Assembly: GCA_948688495.1 (NCBI GenBank)
Contig: CAPQSW010000051.1
Coordinates: forward strand, 1 to 15,788
Source of the DNA: an uncultured Lachnospiraceae bacterium
Lineage (GTDB): Bacteria; Bacillota; Clostridia; Lachnospirales; Lachnospiraceae
DNA length: 15,788 bases
Reading direction: 5' to 3'
Part shown: positions 14,276 to 15,788 of the stretch, piece after piece
How positions within the stretch are numbered: position 1 is the first letter of the stretch
How the letters are laid out: every line of letters starts with the position of its first letter
Notes under the pieces: model-generated
The model's input: only the letters and a program-made list of their open reading frames with translations
What the model was told of the DNA's origin: nothing
The model's database searches: none
Position numbers and translations under genes: made by a program

Positions 14276-14785
14276 TTGCCCTGTGCAGGGATTTTCATGG
14301 AAAAAGGGGAGGCAGAGCAGATGGTTCTGGAAACGGTAAGGGAGGCCTGCCGGATGCGTCTGGATAATTTGATGGTTCAAAAACAGACAGACAATAAGAA
14401 GAAAACTCCCGTATGCCTGTTAGCAGAACTGGAACGGGGGAAACAGCATGTGGAGGATAACACAATCCAGTTGTATAAAGAGTATGCCTCCGGCGGTTAT
14501 TCCAAAGAAGAATATTTGTCATTGAGGAAAAGCAACCAGAGCCTGCTTGGGGAACTGGAGGAAAAGATTGCAGGTATGGCTGAGCAAGAAGAAAGTGGGC
14601 ACGAACCGGAGGAAAGTGAGGATGATCTGAAACAGTGCAGTATGCTTGAGGAACATGATGGCAATATCTTATCAAAACTGATTGACAGGGTGTATATCTA
14701 TGGGGATGGCAGCTTGCAGGTAATATTTAAGAATGATGATTGTTTTCAGGCGGTTTGTATAGAGGATTGTAATAGTAGAATATGA
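14276..14785 (+). pseudogene. C-terminal remnant of a large serine recombinase
   Basis: The 169-residue frame opens with a Cys (PCAG) that could be the last ligand of a zinc-ribbon. A long charged coiled coil follows (about residues 10-105, with YASGGYSKEEYLSLRKSN), then ILSKLIDRVYIYGDGSLQVI, the hallmark C-terminus of transposon-type large serine recombinases (TnpX/TndX class). The N-terminal catalytic domain with its serine, and the recombinase domain, are absent, and the frame joins the IS3 end upstream. TTG 14276 is only the first possible start codon. No ribosome binding site supports it. The frame is open further upstream without similarity. It is a dead fragment, telling that an element using this recombinase once sat here. 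Confidence 0.7.
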
Positions 14786-14792
14786 GAAATTG

Positions 14793-14818
14793 ATCAGTTA
14801 GCATAGAGGATAGCTGAT
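14793..14818. terminator. Weak hairpin after the recombinase remnant
   Basis: ATCAGTTA (14793-14800) pairs with TAGCTGAT (14811-14818), with one G-T pair and a 10-base loop. Only a short TTT follows, so function is uncertain. The rest of 14819-14930 is AT-rich, with no gene seen. Confidence 0.3.
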
Positions 14819-14932
14819 TTATAGATTGCTTGAGTGTTTTAATTGTTAAAAAATATAGAAATTTATGTCGAAATATGATATGCTTTATAAGCACATCGTG
14901 TGTGGAATATAAAAAGAGTTTGCTTATTTGAA

Positions 14933-14960
14933 TTGATTTAATGAAGAATGCTTATATAAA
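14933..14960 (+). promoter_or_regulatory. Possible promoter of the AT-rich gene pair
   Basis: TTGATT (14933-14938) and TATAAA (14955-14960) are 16 bases apart, with transcription predicted from about 14967. In such AT-rich DNA chance matches are frequent. It would place the start of transcription downstream of ATG 14941, which favours the later start codon at 14992. Confidence 0.4.
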
Positions 14961-14991
14961 CTATAAACATAGCAAATTGGAGGTAGCTGAG

Positions 14992-15633
14992 ATGGAACAA
15001 AGATTTAACATATCTGGAACCCATGAGGAATTGAAAGCGATATTAGAAAAAGAATTTAATCTTTCCGATGAAGCAGCACGTATTGCCACAACAGTGTTTG
15101 TTTATGAACAGAATCAGGAGCAAAAACAAGATCAACTTGAAGAAGAGACATTATGGTTTTTAAATGATAGTAAGAATGAATATCAAAGTCATTTTTTTTC
15201 AACGAGATACTCAATATCTTTTACGAAAGCTATGCTTGATGTGTTTGATGAACTGTTAATACCAGGTGTTCTTGCTGCTTGTGGTGCCGAAGAATTTGCT
15301 GTGATAAGTGAGGTGCTGTCTTGTATAAAAGCATTAAAAAATAATGTGAGAAGAATAAAGGATAATGAATGTTGTGTTTATTTTCAAGCAATAGATTATT
15401 TAAAAAGCCATTCAGATAAGTGGTTTTCAGCACAACAGGTTATGCCGAATACTAATGGAGGAGGTACATGTGTTAATCTGGATAAAAATTGGAAGTGTAT
15501 GTTTAGGTGTGGCGGACATTCAGAAGAGTGCAGCATTCAATTGGATGATGTAAGAAAAATTTTAGATACCTTTTGTAAAGACGACGTAATGGAGCCAAAT
15601 GGTGAGGAGACTCTGTATAAATTTAAAATTTGA
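14992..15633 (+). CDS. Unknown 213-residue protein, AT-rich gene
   Basis: Not recognised. The protein is soluble, with no signal peptide or membrane segment. Residues 1-40 are helical (HEELKAILEKEFNLSDEAAR), about 70-135 are helical and partly hydrophobic (FDELLIPGVLAACGAEEF), and the C-terminal third is Cys-rich (CMFRCGGHSEEC). The ending, ILDTFC followed by GEETLYKFKI, is compatible with a winged-helix fold, which is a guess. I chose ATG 14992 because TTGGAGG lies 8 bases upstream. The frame is open to ATG 14941, which has no such site. Hand counts of two 60-base stretches give about 30% GC, against about 50% in a stretch of purL, suggesting transfer. The next gene begins 12 bases later, so the two are probably one operon. 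Confidence 0.75.
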   Translation: MEQRFNISGTHEELKAILEKEFNLSDEAARIATTVFVYEQNQEQKQDQLEEETLWFLNDSKNEYQSHFFSTRYSISFTKAMLDVFDELLIPGVLAACGAEEFAVISEVLSCIKALKNNVRRIKDNECCVYFQAIDYLKSHSDKWFSAQQVMPNTNGGGTCVNLDKNWKCMFRCGGHSEECSIQLDDVRKILDTFCKDDVMEPNGEETLYKFKI

Positions 15634-15645
15634 GGGAGTATGAAC

Positions 15646-15788
15646 ATGAAAGAAAAAGATGCATATAATGAGAGTGAAGAAAAAATGGATACTTTAAATG
15701 ATTCTTTTTTTGAAGTATTATCAAGAGACGAAATTCCTTTTTATATTGCGGGAGTTCTGGATGTTTCTGAAAATGTTTATGATAAGGG
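15646..15788 (+). CDS. Start of an unknown gene, cut by the window edge
   Basis: ATG 15646 follows GGGAG (15634-15638) at 7 bases, and 47 codons are visible before the window ends. The visible part begins with an acidic, lysine-rich stretch (MKEKDAYNESEEKMDTLNDS) and then becomes more ordered (EIPFYIAGVLDVSENVYD). No family can be assigned from so little. The 12-base gap and equally low GC content tie it to the preceding gene as a second operon member. Confidence 0.7.
   Translation, partial: MKEKDAYNESEEKMDTLNDSFFEVLSRDEIPFYIAGVLDVSENVYDK

Noticed and set aside
12739..14785. Intact integrative element bounded by attL and attR at tRNA-Thr
   Set aside because: No second copy of the tRNA 3' end is found to the right, no integrase is intact, and all element genes are broken.

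Overview
The window looks like chromosomal DNA from a gut-type Lachnospiraceae (Clostridia). This rests on the long single-chain purL, a LacI-like sensor fused to GGDEF, a lysine-rich Fn3-like surface protein, AGGAGG ribosome binding sites and sigma-A promoters. It is an inference from gene content and base use, not from a search.

Layout. 1-1000: a tRNA-Lys(TTT) with its terminator, then a secreted-type surface protein that seems to have lost its 5' end. 970-3265: a small minus-strand XRE/Cro-like regulator, divergent from a cytoplasmic LacI-like/GGDEF diguanylate cyclase. 3303-7151: purL, in the same direction and 37 bases behind the cyclase. 7152-9013: an ABC-F ribosome-protection gene of the Lsa type. 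In front of it lies a roughly 250-base leader with a good promoter, a three-codon leader ORF (M-R-I-stop) and a long rod-like hairpin ending in a U tract. That reads as a ribosome-controlled transcription attenuator. 9117-11156 (minus): a two-transmembrane methyl-accepting chemotaxis protein, convergent with the ABC-F gene and sharing a strong hairpin with it. 11346-12407: a DUF3089-type alpha/beta-hydrolase lipoprotein, divergent from the chemotaxis gene.

The right side is accessory DNA. Just after the lipoprotein stop codon lies a 229-base MITE-like element (12416-12644). It has imperfect terminal inverted repeats and a perfect 8-base flanking duplication, and carries internal hairpins and a 42-codon ORF. 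A 20-base copy of one of its ends sits at the 3' end of purL. Next come tRNA-Thr(GGT) with its own promoter and terminator, a short leader RNA with promoter and terminator, a gene-like frame broken by three in-frame TAG codons, an internally deleted IS3-type transposase, and the C-terminal remnant of a large serine recombinase. This is a graveyard of an integrated element beside a tRNA. The window ends in an AT-rich, closely spaced two-gene unit of unknown function, the second gene cut by the window edge.

The best candidates for something new are the ABC-F leader, the MITE-like element with its small ORF, the triple-TAG frame and the terminal AT-rich gene pair.
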